Shown piece by piece: positions 6,387-14,936 of a stretch of 20,007 nt of DNA (the stretch's first letter is position 1; every line of letters starts with the position of its first letter). The notes beneath the pieces are model-generated. The model was given only the letters and a program-made list of their open reading frames with translations, ran no database searches and was not told the DNA's origin. This DNA comes from JAFALX01 sp050734185 (lineage in GTDB: Bacteria; Chloroflexota; Dormibacteria; Aeolococcales; Aeolococcaceae): assembly GCA_050734185.1 (NCBI GenBank), contig JBOHUE010000006.1:1-20007 (forward strand), read 5' to 3'. The translations under genes and the position numbers were made by a program.

Positions 6387-9300
6387 CTAGCGGGCTCGCG
6401 CGGCGGTGCGGCGGTCTCGTTCCGGAGCGCGCTCGCGGCGGATCTCGACGCGATATGAGCCCGCGCCAGTGAGCGACTCGACCGCGCGCTCGAGTGCCGG
6501 GCCGGGCGCAACCCTGTAGTCCTCGGGCAGGGAGATCTCGTCGAAGCTCGACGCACCGATCACGTGGAGCACGACCGGACAGTCGCCGCGGTGCTGCTCG
6601 AGCGCGTGCCGCAGCGGGCCGATCGTCGCCGCGTGCGTCTCGGCGAGGCGGATGTGCACGGTGCTGTCCCGCCGCCAGGTGGTGAGTCGCGCGTCGTCGA
6701 ACGCGTACACGGTCTCGGCGAGGATCTTCGCGGGCTCGAGATCATTGCGCTCGTCGTCGTCTGCGGGCGGCGCTGTGCCGTTGGCCGGGCGGCCAGCCTC
6801 CACCTTGCCGCGGACCACCACCACCGCGTCGGGATGGAGCGCTGCCGCGCACTCCTCGAACGCCCGTGCGAAGACGACAACCTCGCATGAGCCGGTGAGA
6901 TCCTCGATCTGAAGGAACGCCATTCGCTGCCCCGTGGTGCTCTTGCGTGGGACGAAGCTGCGCACGTCGCGCACCGCGCCGCCCACCTGCACGATCAGCC
7001 CGTCGAGATGCGGCCCAAGCTCGGCGATGCTCGTATCGATGCGCTCCTGCAGCTCGGCGGCAACGCGACGCAGCGGGTGATCGCTCAGGTACATCCCGAG
7101 GTACTCGCGCTCCCAGGTGAGCCGTTCATCGGACACCGCCGCGTTGTCTTCAACCAGCTCGGTGCCCCTGATGGGGTCGACCGGGGTGCCGACGATGGTC
7201 ACCTCCGCCGACGACTCGCCGAAACCGGCGGCGTCGCCGAACAGCGCGATCTGCCCGGATTCGCGCTCGCGCCGAATCATCGCCGCGCGGTCCATCGCGG
7301 CGTCGAGCGAGCGCAGCAGGGCCGCGCGTTCACCCAGCGAGTCGCACGCCCCGCTCTTGACGAGCGCCTCGAGCACACGGCGGTTCAGGTCGCGGCTGTT
7401 CACGCGCAGGCAGAGATCGAGCAGCGAGTCGAACGGATCGCCCTGGGCGCGCGCATCAACGATGGCGTCGGCGATCCGCTCACCCACGTTCTTGATGTGC
7501 CGCAGCCCGTAGAGGATCTCACCGGACTCACTGGTGCCGATGCTGAACGGTCCCGAGCTGCGGTTCACGTCCGGCGGCCGCACCATCAGCGCTCGCGCGT
7601 GAGCGTCGAGGATCGTCAGCTTGAGCTTGTCGAAATCGCCCGCGCGGCTGTTGAGCAGCGCGCACATGTACTCCAGCGGGAAGTTGGCCTTCATGTACGC
7701 CGTCTGATAGCCGATGAGGCCGTAGCAATGGGCGTGCGCCGCGTTGAAGCCATAGCCGGCGAAGTACGCGATCAGGTCGAAGATTTCGGTCGCCTTTTCC
7801 TCGCTAACACCGCGGCCCGCGGCGCCGCGCAGGAACTTCTCACGCTGCGTCGCCATCTTCGCCTTGTCCTTCTTCCCCATCGCGGCGCGCAGCACGTCTG
7901 CCTCGCCGAGCGAGAAACCCGCGACGGCGGAAGCGATCTGCATCACCTGGTCCTGGTAGATGATCGTGCCGTACGTTTCTGCCAGGCTCGCCTCCATCTC
8001 AGGGAGCAGATAGGTGACGGGCTCCTCGCCGCGCTTGCGCCGCATGTAGATGTCGACAACGCCCCCCTCGATCGGCCCCGGCCGGTTGAGCGCGTTGGCC
8101 ACCGCCATGTCAGGGATCGAATGCGGCTGCAGGTCCATGAGCACGCGCTTGGCGAACGTGCCCTCCATCTGGAACACGCCGTGCGTGTCGGCGCGCCCGA
8201 GCAGCTCGTATGTGGTGCGGTCGTCGAGCGGGATCGTGTCGATGTCGAACGGAATGCCGCGAACGCGGCGCACGTGCGCCGCCGCCTCGTCGAGCACGGT
8301 GAGGTTCGACAGTCCCAGGAAGTCGATCTTCAGCAAGCCGATGCGCGACACGCCGTTCATGTCGAACTGCGTGATGGCGGCGACGCCGTCCCCGCTCGTC
8401 GAGCGTTGCAGCGGCACCACGCCCACGAGCGGCTCCGACCCGATCACCACACCGGCCGCGTGCGTGGACGCGTTGCGCGCGATGCCCTCGAGGCGGCGCG
8501 CGTTGTCGATGACCCGCGTCGCCCACTCCTCGCTCTTGTACAGCTCGCGTAGCTCGCGGCTCTCCGCCAGCGCACGCTCCAGGGTGATGTTCACGACTGG
8601 CGGCACCAGCTTGGCGAGCCGGTCGACATCCGGGAGTGACACGTTGAGAACGCGGCCCACGTCGCGAATCGCCGCCCGCGCCGCCATGGTGCCGAACGTG
8701 ATGATCTGCGCCACGCGGTCGTGGCCGTACTTGTCCTGCACGTAGCGGAGCACGCGATCGCGGCGCTGATCGTCGAAGTCGATGTCGATGTCCGGCATCT
8801 GCACGCGCTCCAGGTTCAGGAAGCGCTCGAAGATCAGTCCGTAGCCGAGTGGCTCGATGTCGGTGATGCGCAGGACGTACGAGACGATCGAGCCGGCAGC
8901 GCTGCCGCGACCGGGTCCAACGCGCACCTCGTTGCATCGTGCCGCGCGGATCAGGTCCCACACGATCAGGAAGTAGGCGGAGAAACCGGTCTGCTTGATG
9001 ACGTCGAGCTCCATCGCCAGGCGCTCGCGGTGCGTCGCGGTGACACCGTCCCCGTAGCGCTCGAGCAACCCCGCCTGGCACAGCTCGTGCAGGTAGCTGT
9101 CGGCATCATGGCCGTCAGGAATGGGCTCGTAGCGCGGTAGTAGGTTGCGTCCCAGCTCGAGCTTCACGTTGCAGCGCTCGGCGATGCGCAGGGTGTTGCC
9201 GGCCGCCTCGCCGTACGCGGCGAATCGCTGCCGCATGGTGCTGCCGTCCGTCATGAAGAAGTCCGGGCCGTTGAACTTGAAGCGCTTCTCATCCTCGCGG

Positions 9301-10007
9301 CGCGCTCCGGTCTGCAGGCAGAGGAGGATGTCGTGGGCCTCGGCGTCGTCCGGCCGGATGTAGTGCGAGTCGTTGGTGCACACGAGCGGCAGGCCGGTGC
9401 GGCGCGCGATCTCGACGAGCCCTTCGCGGACCTGCGTCTCCTCGTCCATGCCGTGGTCCTGCAGCTCGAGGAAGTACGCGTCCGTGCCCATGATCTCGGC
9501 GTGCTGCCGCGCGACCGTTTCCGCCGCGGCCATGTCGCCCCGCAGGATGGCCTGCGGCAGCTCACCGCCGAGGCACGCGGAGAGGCAGATCAGCCCCTCG
9601 CTGTGCTGGGCGAGCAATTCCTTGTCGATGCGCGGCTTGTAGTAGTGGCCTTCCAGGTGCGCGGTGCTGACGAGACGCAGCAGGTTGCGATATCCGGTGT
9701 CGCTGGCGGCGAGCAGCACGAGGTGGCTGGGATCGCGATCGGTGCGCGCGTCGCGGTCATGGCGCCCGCGCGGCGCCATGTACATCTCGCAGCCGATGAT
9801 CGGCTTGACTCCGGCGGCGGTTGCCTTAGCGTAGAAATCGACCGCGCCGTACAGCACACCGTGATCGGTGATGGCGATCGCCGGCTGTCCCATCGCGCGC
9901 GCCGTCTCGACAAGCTCGTTGATACGCGCAGCGCCGTCGAGCAGCGAGAACTCGGTGTGTGTGTGGAGGTGGACGAATGGTTCGGACGAACCGTCACCCG
10001 CTACCAC
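6387..10007 (-). CDS. dnaE: DNA polymerase III alpha subunit (DnaE1 type)
   Basis: The 1206-residue replicative polymerase catalytic subunit. The N-terminal PHP domain (about 11-290) keeps all nine expected metal ligands: H15, H17, D24, H49, E74, H95, C145, D213 and H215. It therefore probably acts as the built-in 3'-5' proofreading exonuclease, as shown for mycobacterial DnaE1. The C-family palm carries PDIDIDF (405-411, D406/D408) and the third Asp in LLKIDFLGL (D562). Fingers follow with GYGFNAAHAHCYGLIGYQTA, then tandem helix-hairpin-helix sequence near 850, an OB-fold near 1010-1090 and a C-terminal tail. No DnaQ-type exonuclease insertion is present, so it is not PolC. Start is GTG 10007, with AGAGG 5 nt upstream. 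Confidence 0.98.
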   Translation of the reverse strand: MVAGDGSSEPFVHLHTHTEFSLLDGAARINELVETARAMGQPAIAITDHGVLYGAVDFYAKATAAGVKPIIGCEMYMAPRGRHDRDARTDRDPSHLVLLAASDTGYRNLLRLVSTAHLEGHYYKPRIDKELLAQHSEGLICLSACLGGELPQAILRGDMAAAETVARQHAEIMGTDAYFLELQDHGMDEETQVREGLVEIARRTGLPLVCTNDSHYIRPDDAEAHDILLCLQTGARREDEKRFKFNGPDFFMTDGSTMRQRFAAYGEAAGNTLRIAERCNVKLELGRNLLPRYEPIPDGHDADSYLHELCQAGLLERYGDGVTATHRERLAMELDVIKQTGFSAYFLIVWDLIRAARCNEVRVGPGRGSAAGSIVSYVLRITDIEPLGYGLIFERFLNLERVQMPDIDIDFDDQRRDRVLRYVQDKYGHDRVAQIITFGTMAARAAIRDVGRVLNVSLPDVDRLAKLVPPVVNITLERALAESRELRELYKSEEWATRVIDNARRLEGIARNASTHAAGVVIGSEPLVGVVPLQRSTSGDGVAAITQFDMNGVSRIGLLKIDFLGLSNLTVLDEAAAHVRRVRGIPFDIDTIPLDDRTTYELLGRADTHGVFQMEGTFAKRVLMDLQPHSIPDMAVANALNRPGPIEGGVVDIYMRRKRGEEPVTYLLPEMEASLAETYGTIIYQDQVMQIASAVAGFSLGEADVLRAAMGKKDKAKMATQREKFLRGAAGRGVSEEKATEIFDLIAYFAGYGFNAAHAHCYGLIGYQTAYMKANFPLEYMCALLNSRAGDFDKLKLTILDAHARALMVRPPDVNRSSGPFSIGTSESGEILYGLRHIKNVGERIADAIVDARAQGDPFDSLLDLCLRVNSRDLNRRVLEALVKSGACDSLGERAALLRSLDAAMDRAAMIRRERESGQIALFGDAAGFGESSAEVTIVGTPVDPIRGTELVEDNAAVSDERLTWEREYLGMYLSDHPLRRVAAELQERIDTSIAELGPHLDGLIVQVGGAVRDVRSFVPRKSTTGQRMAFLQIEDLTGSCEVVVFARAFEECAAALHPDAVVVVRGKVEAGRPANGTAPPADDDERNDLEPAKILAETVYAFDDARLTTWRRDSTVHIRLAETHAATIGPLRHALEQHRGDCPVVLHVIGASSFDEISLPEDYRVAPGPALERAVESLTGAGSYRVEIRRERAPERDRRTAARAR

Positions 10008-10181
10008 GTGCGCCTCTGTTTCTCCTCGCCGCCTCGCTCGAACAGGCGTACGCTATCACAGTCGGCGGTAGCCTTTGGCATGCGCGCCAACACCGCTGCG
10101 AGGCGGGCGCATCGTAACCCGGCACCGTAAGAGATTGCGAGTGTCGAACACGCAGAAACGCCCACGGTGGGAGAGATGAAC
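10008..10181. other. divergent intergenic region dnaE / COG4315 lipoprotein
   Basis: This 174-bp gap, the longest in the window, should contain promoters for dnaE (minus) and the lipoprotein at 10182 (plus). Both genes have Shine-Dalgarno sequences and so need leaders. TAGCGT on the minus strand near 10050 and TAAGAG on the plus strand near 10127 are weak -10 candidates; no good -35 accompanies them. I see no small gene or RNA here. Confidence 0.4.
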
Positions 10182-10706
10182 ATGCTTGACGGCCGTCACC
10201 TGTTCGCCCGAGCAATTCCGGTCGTTGCCCTTTCCGGCGGACTCCTCCTCGCCGCGTGCGGCGGCGACACAACCAACAGCAATGGCGGCGGCGGATCGAA
10301 CGCCGCATTCACGATATCGACCGCAAACGTCTCCGGGCTCGGCTCGGTGCTTGTCAACGGCGACGGCCGAACCTTCTACACCCTCAGCTCGGAGGCGAGT
10401 GGCAAGCTCACCTGTACCGACGGCAACGGGTGCACGAAGGTGTGGCCGGACACGGAGCTGCCGTCGGGCACCGCATCCGCCATCGCCGGGAGCGGGATTC
10501 AGTCGGGGGAGCTGAGCACGGTCAAGGCGACCGACGGGAAGCTGTACGTCACGTATGGCGGCTACCCGCTGTACACGTACACCGGCGACAGCGCTTCGGC
10601 GCAGTCGCACGGCCAGGGCATCACCAGCTTCGGCGGCACGTGGTACGCGATGGGCGCATCGGGAACGCCGGTCACCACGAGCGTCAGCAGCGGCGGCGGC
10701 TACTGA
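10182..10706 (+). CDS. COG4315-type secreted-repeat lipoprotein
   Basis: A 174-residue lipoprotein of the COG4315 / PF03640 group (secreted repeat of unknown function, lipoproteins with a Yx(F/W/Y)xxD motif). The signal peptide ends in LLLAAC with Cys26, followed by a Gly/Asn/Ser-rich linker. The two repeats are visible: the first around GRTFYTLSSEASGKLTC with a Cys pair and KVWPDTELPSG, the second around GYPLYTYTGDSASAQSHGQG ending in GGTWYAMGASG. The function is unknown. Start choice: GGGAG lies 8 nt before ATG 10182; ATG 10176 and GTG 10167 would sit on or inside that Shine-Dalgarno. It is a single gene convergent with the RNA methyltransferase gene and separated from it by a hairpin. Confidence 0.9.
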   Translation: MLDGRHLFARAIPVVALSGGLLLAACGGDTTNSNGGGGSNAAFTISTANVSGLGSVLVNGDGRTFYTLSSEASGKLTCTDGNGCTKVWPDTELPSGTASAIAGSGIQSGELSTVKATDGKLYVTYGGYPLYTYTGDSASAQSHGQGITSFGGTWYAMGASGTPVTTSVSSGGGY

Positions 10707-10725
10707 CAGACGGGTGCATCGTCAG

Positions 10726-10762
10726 CGGCTGCACCGGTCACGAGACGCGCCGGTGCAGGCCG
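10726..10762. terminator. bidirectional hairpin between convergent genes
   Basis: CGGCTGCACCGG (10726-10737) pairs with CCGGTGCAGGCCG (10750-10762) with a single bulged base, giving a very stable stem and a 12-nt loop. It lies just after the lipoprotein stop on the plus strand and straddles the end of the methyltransferase gene on the minus strand, whose stop codon (10738-10740) is in the loop. No T-run follows on either strand, so termination would be of the non-classical GC hairpin type. Confidence 0.5.
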
Positions 10763-12006
10763 ACTGCGGTCTCGACATGATGCGTCTGCGGAAACATGTC
10801 GACCACGTCCAACGCCGTGATCTCGTACGGGCCCGAGGCGACGAGCACATGCAGGTCGCGGGCGAGCGTCGCCGGGTCGCATGAGACGTAGACCACGCGG
10901 TCGGGACCGGCGAGTGCCAGCCACGCAGTGACCGCGCTATGGCATCCGGCGCGCGGTGGGTCGACGATCACCGCGCCGGCACCGGCGCCGACCTGCGGCA
11001 GCACGCGTTCGACGGGTTCGGCGACGTAGCGCACCCGCGCGGCGACGTCGTTCAGCCGCGCGTTGAGAACGCCCATGCGCGCGGCTGCCCGGTTGCTCTC
11101 GATGCACACCACGTCCGTGCCACCACTCGCCAGGTGAACCGACAGAACACCGATGCCCGCATACGCGTCGACGACGCGCAGCCCGCTGACATCCCCGAGC
11201 GCACGCAACGCGCACTCGTACAGCACGTCCATCTGTGCCCAGTTGGCCTGGATGAACGAATCCGGCGTCACCCGGTACGTGTGGTCCCGCCAGCACATCG
11301 TGGTGGCGTCCAGGCTCACCCGCAACTCGCTGCCGGGCGCGGTCGCGATCTCGTCGACGGCTCGTACGCCGAGCGCCGGCCGGGGTTTGCCGCGCACGAG
11401 CAGCTCGCCACCGTCGCCGGCGGTCACGTGCAGCGTGTCCAGCGGCGGCGTGCCGGGTTGCGCGCCGTGCGCCGCGAGCTCGCGCAGCACCGGCAGGAAG
11501 TCGGTGATGGTGCCGGCGTGGATGAGACAGTCCGCGATCGCGATCGGCCGCCAGCTCCGCGCGCGGTTGAAGCCGAGCTCGACGCCGCCACGGTCGCTGC
11601 GCACCACATGAAACTCGCCGCGGCGCCGATAGCGCCACGGCTCCGGCATGCCGTGAACGGGGACATCGCTCGGCATCGGTACACGCTGCCGCGTCAGCGC
11701 GTCGATCAGGATCTCGCGCTTCAGCGCCAGCTGCCGCGGGTACGCGATGTGCTGCAGCTGACAGCCGCCGCACTCGGGGACGTACGAACACGGCGGCGCC
11801 ACACGGTCGGCGTCCGCTTCGATGATGTGCCGCGCGGTGGCGAACGTGGTCTGGCGCTTGCGGTAGCGGATCTCTGCGTCGACGAGCTCGCCGGGGATGG
11901 CGGCGTCGATCATGAATGTGGCGCCGGAGTCGTCGTGGGCGATGCACAGCCCGCCATGCACCATCCGCTCGCAGCGCAGCGGGCCGGACATCCGGCCCGG
12001 GCTCAC
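10738..12006 (-). CDS. RNA uracil-5 methyltransferase, RumA/RlmD-TrmA family
   Basis: A 422-residue SAM-dependent RNA m5U methyltransferase. A short TRAM-like RNA-binding domain occupies about 1-60. An iron-sulfur cluster motif follows with C73, C79, C82 (ECGGCQLQH) and a distal C160. The Rossmann methyltransferase half has SFIQAN (250-255), VVDAYAGIGVLSVHLA (278-293), VDPPRAGC (348-355), the catalytic Cys376 in YVSCDP and the end motif DMFPQTHHVETA with Glu412. Whether it modifies 23S rRNA (U1939 or U747 type) or tRNA U54 cannot be decided from sequence. The GTG start shares four bases (GTGA) with the gatB stop, so it is translationally coupled to gatB; ATG 11991 is an alternative. Confidence 0.93.
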   Translation of the reverse strand: MSPGRMSGPLRCERMVHGGLCIAHDDSGATFMIDAAIPGELVDAEIRYRKRQTTFATARHIIEADADRVAPPCSYVPECGGCQLQHIAYPRQLALKREILIDALTRQRVPMPSDVPVHGMPEPWRYRRRGEFHVVRSDRGGVELGFNRARSWRPIAIADCLIHAGTITDFLPVLRELAAHGAQPGTPPLDTLHVTAGDGGELLVRGKPRPALGVRAVDEIATAPGSELRVSLDATTMCWRDHTYRVTPDSFIQANWAQMDVLYECALRALGDVSGLRVVDAYAGIGVLSVHLASGGTDVVCIESNRAAARMGVLNARLNDVAARVRYVAEPVERVLPQVGAGAGAVIVDPPRAGCHSAVTAWLALAGPDRVVYVSCDPATLARDLHVLVASGPYEITALDVVDMFPQTHHVETAVGLHRRVS

Positions 12007-13490
12007 GGTCGCGGCAGGCGCTCGCGCAGCAGACGGTCGACGAGCTGCGGCTGGGCCTTACCGCCGGTCGCCTTCATCACCGCGCCGACGAGACGGCCGA
12101 GCGCCGCATCCTTGCCCGCCTGGAAGTCGGCCGCGGCGGCGGCATTGCCGGCGATCGCCGAGTCGACCAGCGCCGCCAGCTCAGCGGTGTCGCTCACCTG
12201 GCCGAGCCCGCGCTCGCGCACCACGACCTCCGCGTCCCCACCGGGCACGTACAGCTCCGCCAGCAGCTCCTTGGCGGTGAGACCGTTGATGACACCGTTA
12301 AGGAGGAGATGCAGCAGCCGCGCCAGGCCGCCGACCCCGATGCCGCTTTGCGCCAGCGGACGCCGGTGCTCGTTGGCAAGGGCGGCGACATCGCCGCTCA
12401 GCCAGTTTGCCGCAATCTTGGCAGGAACATCAGCCGCGACCAGCGCCTCGAACGCATCCGCATCCTCGCGCGAGCCCGTCACCTGGCCGGCGTCGTACGC
12501 GCTCAGCTCGTGCTGCTCCTGGAAGCGGCGGGCGCGAGCAGCGGGAAGCTCGGGGAGGCTGCGACGCACGCGGGCGACGAACGCGTCGTCGAGCGCGAGC
12601 GGCGGCAGGTCCGGCTCAGGGAAGTAGCGGTAGTCGTGCGCCTGCTCCTTGCTCCGCTGAGACACGGTGCGCGCGTGGGTCTCCACCCAGCCGCGCGTCT
12701 CCTGCGCGATCGTGCCGCCGCCGTCGAGCGCCTCCGCCTGGCGACGGATCTCGTAGTCGAGCGCGCGGTGCACGGCGCGAAACGAGTTCATGTTCTTGAC
12801 CTCCACCTTGGCGCCGAACTCGGACTGGCCGCGCGGCCGCAGGGAGACGTTGGCGTCGCAGCGGAACGACCCCTGCTCGAGGTTGCCGTCGTTGACGCCG
12901 ATGTACATCAGGATCTGCCGCACGCGCACGAGGTACTCGCGCGCCTGCTCCGGTGTGCGCAGGTCGGGCTCGCTGACGATCTCCATGAGCGGCACGCCGC
13001 TGCGATTGAAGTCGACGAGGCTCTGTGTCGCGCTCTGCAGCACATCGCCGGCGTGGTGCAGGGTGCCCGTGTCCTCCTCGAGATGCACGCGCGTGATGCC
13101 GCAGCGCGTCGTCTCGCCGTCCACGACGACGTCGAGCCAGCCGTCGCGCGAGAGGGGCATGTCGTATTGCGAGATCTGGTACCCCTTGGGCAGGTCGGGG
13201 TAGAAATAATTCTTGCGGTCGAACTTGGTGAACGGCGGGATCTCACAGTTGAGCGCCAGCGCGGTGCGCACCGTGTGGTCGATCGCCTGCCGGTTGATGA
13301 CCGGCAGCACGCCGGGCAGGCCCAGACACACCGGACACGTGTTGGCGTTCGGTGCGGCGTCGATGTACGCCGCGTTGCAGCCGCAGAACATCTTGCTGCG
13401 GGTCAGGAGCTGCGCGTGCACCTCGAGGCCGATGACGGCCTCGTAGCGCTCGAGCGCGGCCTCGCGAGTCGGCGCCTCGGCCTGCGTCAC
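12003..13490 (-). CDS. gatB: Asp/Glu-tRNA amidotransferase subunit B
   Basis: The 495-residue kinase-like and tRNA-binding subunit of GatCAB, which phosphorylates Glu-tRNA(Gln) or Asp-tRNA(Asn) and hands it to ammonia made by GatA. The cradle domain begins YEAVIGLEVHAQLLT, with a Cys-rich patch MFCGCN and TCPVCLGLPG that binds zinc in relatives. Then come FDRKNYFYPDLPKGYQISQY, GVPLMEIVSEPDL and VEVKNMNSFRAV, and the C-terminal helical/YqeY-like tail with LLNGVINGL and GRLVGAVMKATGGKA. I start at GTG 13490, which overlaps the gatA stop as GTGA and gives a normal N-terminus; an open frame 12 codons further upstream lacks family support. Confidence 0.97.
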   Translation of the reverse strand: MTQAEAPTREAALERYEAVIGLEVHAQLLTRSKMFCGCNAAYIDAAPNANTCPVCLGLPGVLPVINRQAIDHTVRTALALNCEIPPFTKFDRKNYFYPDLPKGYQISQYDMPLSRDGWLDVVVDGETTRCGITRVHLEEDTGTLHHAGDVLQSATQSLVDFNRSGVPLMEIVSEPDLRTPEQAREYLVRVRQILMYIGVNDGNLEQGSFRCDANVSLRPRGQSEFGAKVEVKNMNSFRAVHRALDYEIRRQAEALDGGGTIAQETRGWVETHARTVSQRSKEQAHDYRYFPEPDLPPLALDDAFVARVRRSLPELPAARARRFQEQHELSAYDAGQVTGSREDADAFEALVAADVPAKIAANWLSGDVAALANEHRRPLAQSGIGVGGLARLLHLLLNGVINGLTAKELLAELYVPGGDAEVVVRERGLGQVSDTAELAALVDSAIAGNAAAAADFQAGKDAALGRLVGAVMKATGGKAQPQLVDRLLRERLPRP

Positions 13491-14866
13491 GCCACTTCCG
13501 CCAGCGGCGGCAGCGCCGCATGCCATTCGGTGGCCTGCTCAAACGCGCGCGCGACGCGAAAGACCTGACTGTCGGCGAAACGTGGCGCGATCACCTGCAG
13601 CCCGATGGGCAGGTTGTCGACGAAGCCACACGGCACGGAGATGCCCGGCAGGCCCGCGAGGTTCACCGGGAGCGTGAGAACGTCGCACATGTACATCGAG
13701 AGCGGGTCGCTGCGGTCACCCATGGTGAATGCGACGCTCGGTGAGGTCGGGCACACGAGCGCGTCGACCTCCTCGAAGACGCGCGTGAACTCGGTGTCGA
13801 TGACGGTACGCACCTTCTGCGCCTTGCGGTAGTACGCGTCGTAGTAGCCGGACGAGAGCGCATACGTGCCGAGCATGACGCGGCGCTTCACCTCGGGCCC
13901 GAATCCCTCCTCGCGCGTGCGCAGGTACATGTCGGTGAGCGAGGGACGGTCGGCACGCACGCCAAAGCGCACGCCGTCGTAGCGCGCGAGGTTCGACGAG
14001 CATTCCGCCGGCGCGATGATGTAGTAGACGCTGAGTGCGACCTCCGTGCTCGGCAGCGAGACGCGCTGCAGCACCGCGCCCTGTGCCTCGAGGACGCGGA
14101 TCGCAGCCTCGACCGCGGCGCGCACCGGCGCCTCGATGCCGTCGCTGAAGTACTCGTCGGGCACACCCAGGCGCATGCCGGCGACGCCGCGCGCCATCTC
14201 GCCGGTCAGGTCATCGAGCGGTCGCGGATCCGATGTGCTGTCAAGCGGATCGTGCCCAGCCATTGCCGCGTACACGAGAGCGGCGTCATCGACCGTGCGC
14301 GCGAAGGGACCGATCTGGTCGAGCGACGAGGCAAAGGCAATGAGCCCGTAGCGCGACACGCGGCCGTACGTGGGCTTGTAGCCGACGACTCCGCTGAACG
14401 CAGCAGGCTGACGTATCGAGCCGCCGGTGTCGGAGCCGAGCGAACACGGCACGCTCGCGGCCGCGACGGTGGCGGCGCTGCCGCCGCTGCTGCCACCCGG
14501 CACGCGCTCCACGTCCCACGGATTGCCGACGGGGCCGAATGCCGAGTTCTCGTTGGACGACCCCATCGCGAACTCGTCGCAGTTGGTCTTGCCCACGCAC
14601 ACCATGCCGGCGTCGAACAGACGCCGCACCGCCGTGCCCGTGTACGGCGGCACGAACGGCGTGAGGATGCGCGACCCGGCTGTCGTCTCGACGTCCTCGA
14701 CGCAGAGCACGTCCTTCAACGCGATGGGTATGCCGCACAACGGCGACGTTGTGCCGGGTCGATCGCGCAGGGCTGCGGCCGCCTCGCCGGCTTGACGCAT
14801 GCCCAGCTCCGGCGTGAACCGCAGGTACGCGTTGACCTGGGGTTCGCGTGCACGCGCGTGTTCCAC
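13487..14866 (-). CDS. gatA: Asp/Glu-tRNA amidotransferase subunit A
   Basis: The amidase-signature glutaminase subunit of GatCAB, releasing ammonia from glutamine for transamidation. The Lys-cisSer-Ser triad is visible as K51 (IALKDV), S126 (GGSSGGS) and S150 (SDTGGSIRQPA). The 75- and 24-residue spacings equal those of S. aureus GatA K79/S154/S178. The listed start is the first standard start in frame (GTG 14866), giving 459 residues, but this is about 28 residues short at the N-terminus. In-frame sequence upstream reads like the conserved helix (RELAAALRSG, then TPQALLEQAV) back to about 14932, with no ATG, GTG or TTG. The true start is therefore probably ATT 14932 or another rare codon. 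It lies between gatC and gatB. Confidence 0.95.
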   Translation of the reverse strand: MEHARAREPQVNAYLRFTPELGMRQAGEAAAALRDRPGTTSPLCGIPIALKDVLCVEDVETTAGSRILTPFVPPYTGTAVRRLFDAGMVCVGKTNCDEFAMGSSNENSAFGPVGNPWDVERVPGGSSGGSAATVAAASVPCSLGSDTGGSIRQPAAFSGVVGYKPTYGRVSRYGLIAFASSLDQIGPFARTVDDAALVYAAMAGHDPLDSTSDPRPLDDLTGEMARGVAGMRLGVPDEYFSDGIEAPVRAAVEAAIRVLEAQGAVLQRVSLPSTEVALSVYYIIAPAECSSNLARYDGVRFGVRADRPSLTDMYLRTREEGFGPEVKRRVMLGTYALSSGYYDAYYRKAQKVRTVIDTEFTRVFEEVDALVCPTSPSVAFTMGDRSDPLSMYMCDVLTLPVNLAGLPGISVPCGFVDNLPIGLQVIAPRFADSQVFRVARAFEQATEWHAALPPLAEVA

Positions 14867-14932
14867 CGCCTGCTCCAGCAGCGCTTGCGGCGTTGTCGCT
14901 CCGCTGCGCAGCGCCGCCGCCAGTTCGCGAAT
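14867..14932 (-). other. gatA: probable N-terminal extension of gatA with ATT start
   Basis: These 22 in-frame codons encode a typical GatA first helix and contain no ATG, GTG or TTG. The first codon, ATT (14932-14930), lies 4 nt after the gatC stop codon TAG. There is no Shine-Dalgarno. Use of ATT, or of an in-frame CTG at 14923 or 14911, is an inference from protein similarity; a sequencing error is the alternative. Confidence 0.5.
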
Positions 14933-14936
14933 GCTG

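Noticed and set aside
7008..8552. Long plus-strand open frame (514 codons) antisense to dnaE
   Set aside because: Its translation is dominated by Arg, Val, Ala and His without any family motif, as expected for the complement of a high-GC gene; dnaE on the other strand is unmistakable.
10939..13568. Two overlapping long plus-strand frames (562 and 550 codons) opposite gatB and the RNA methyltransferase
   Set aside because: They are low-complexity, Arg-rich shadows in frames complementary to well-identified genes, with no start signals or recognisable domains.
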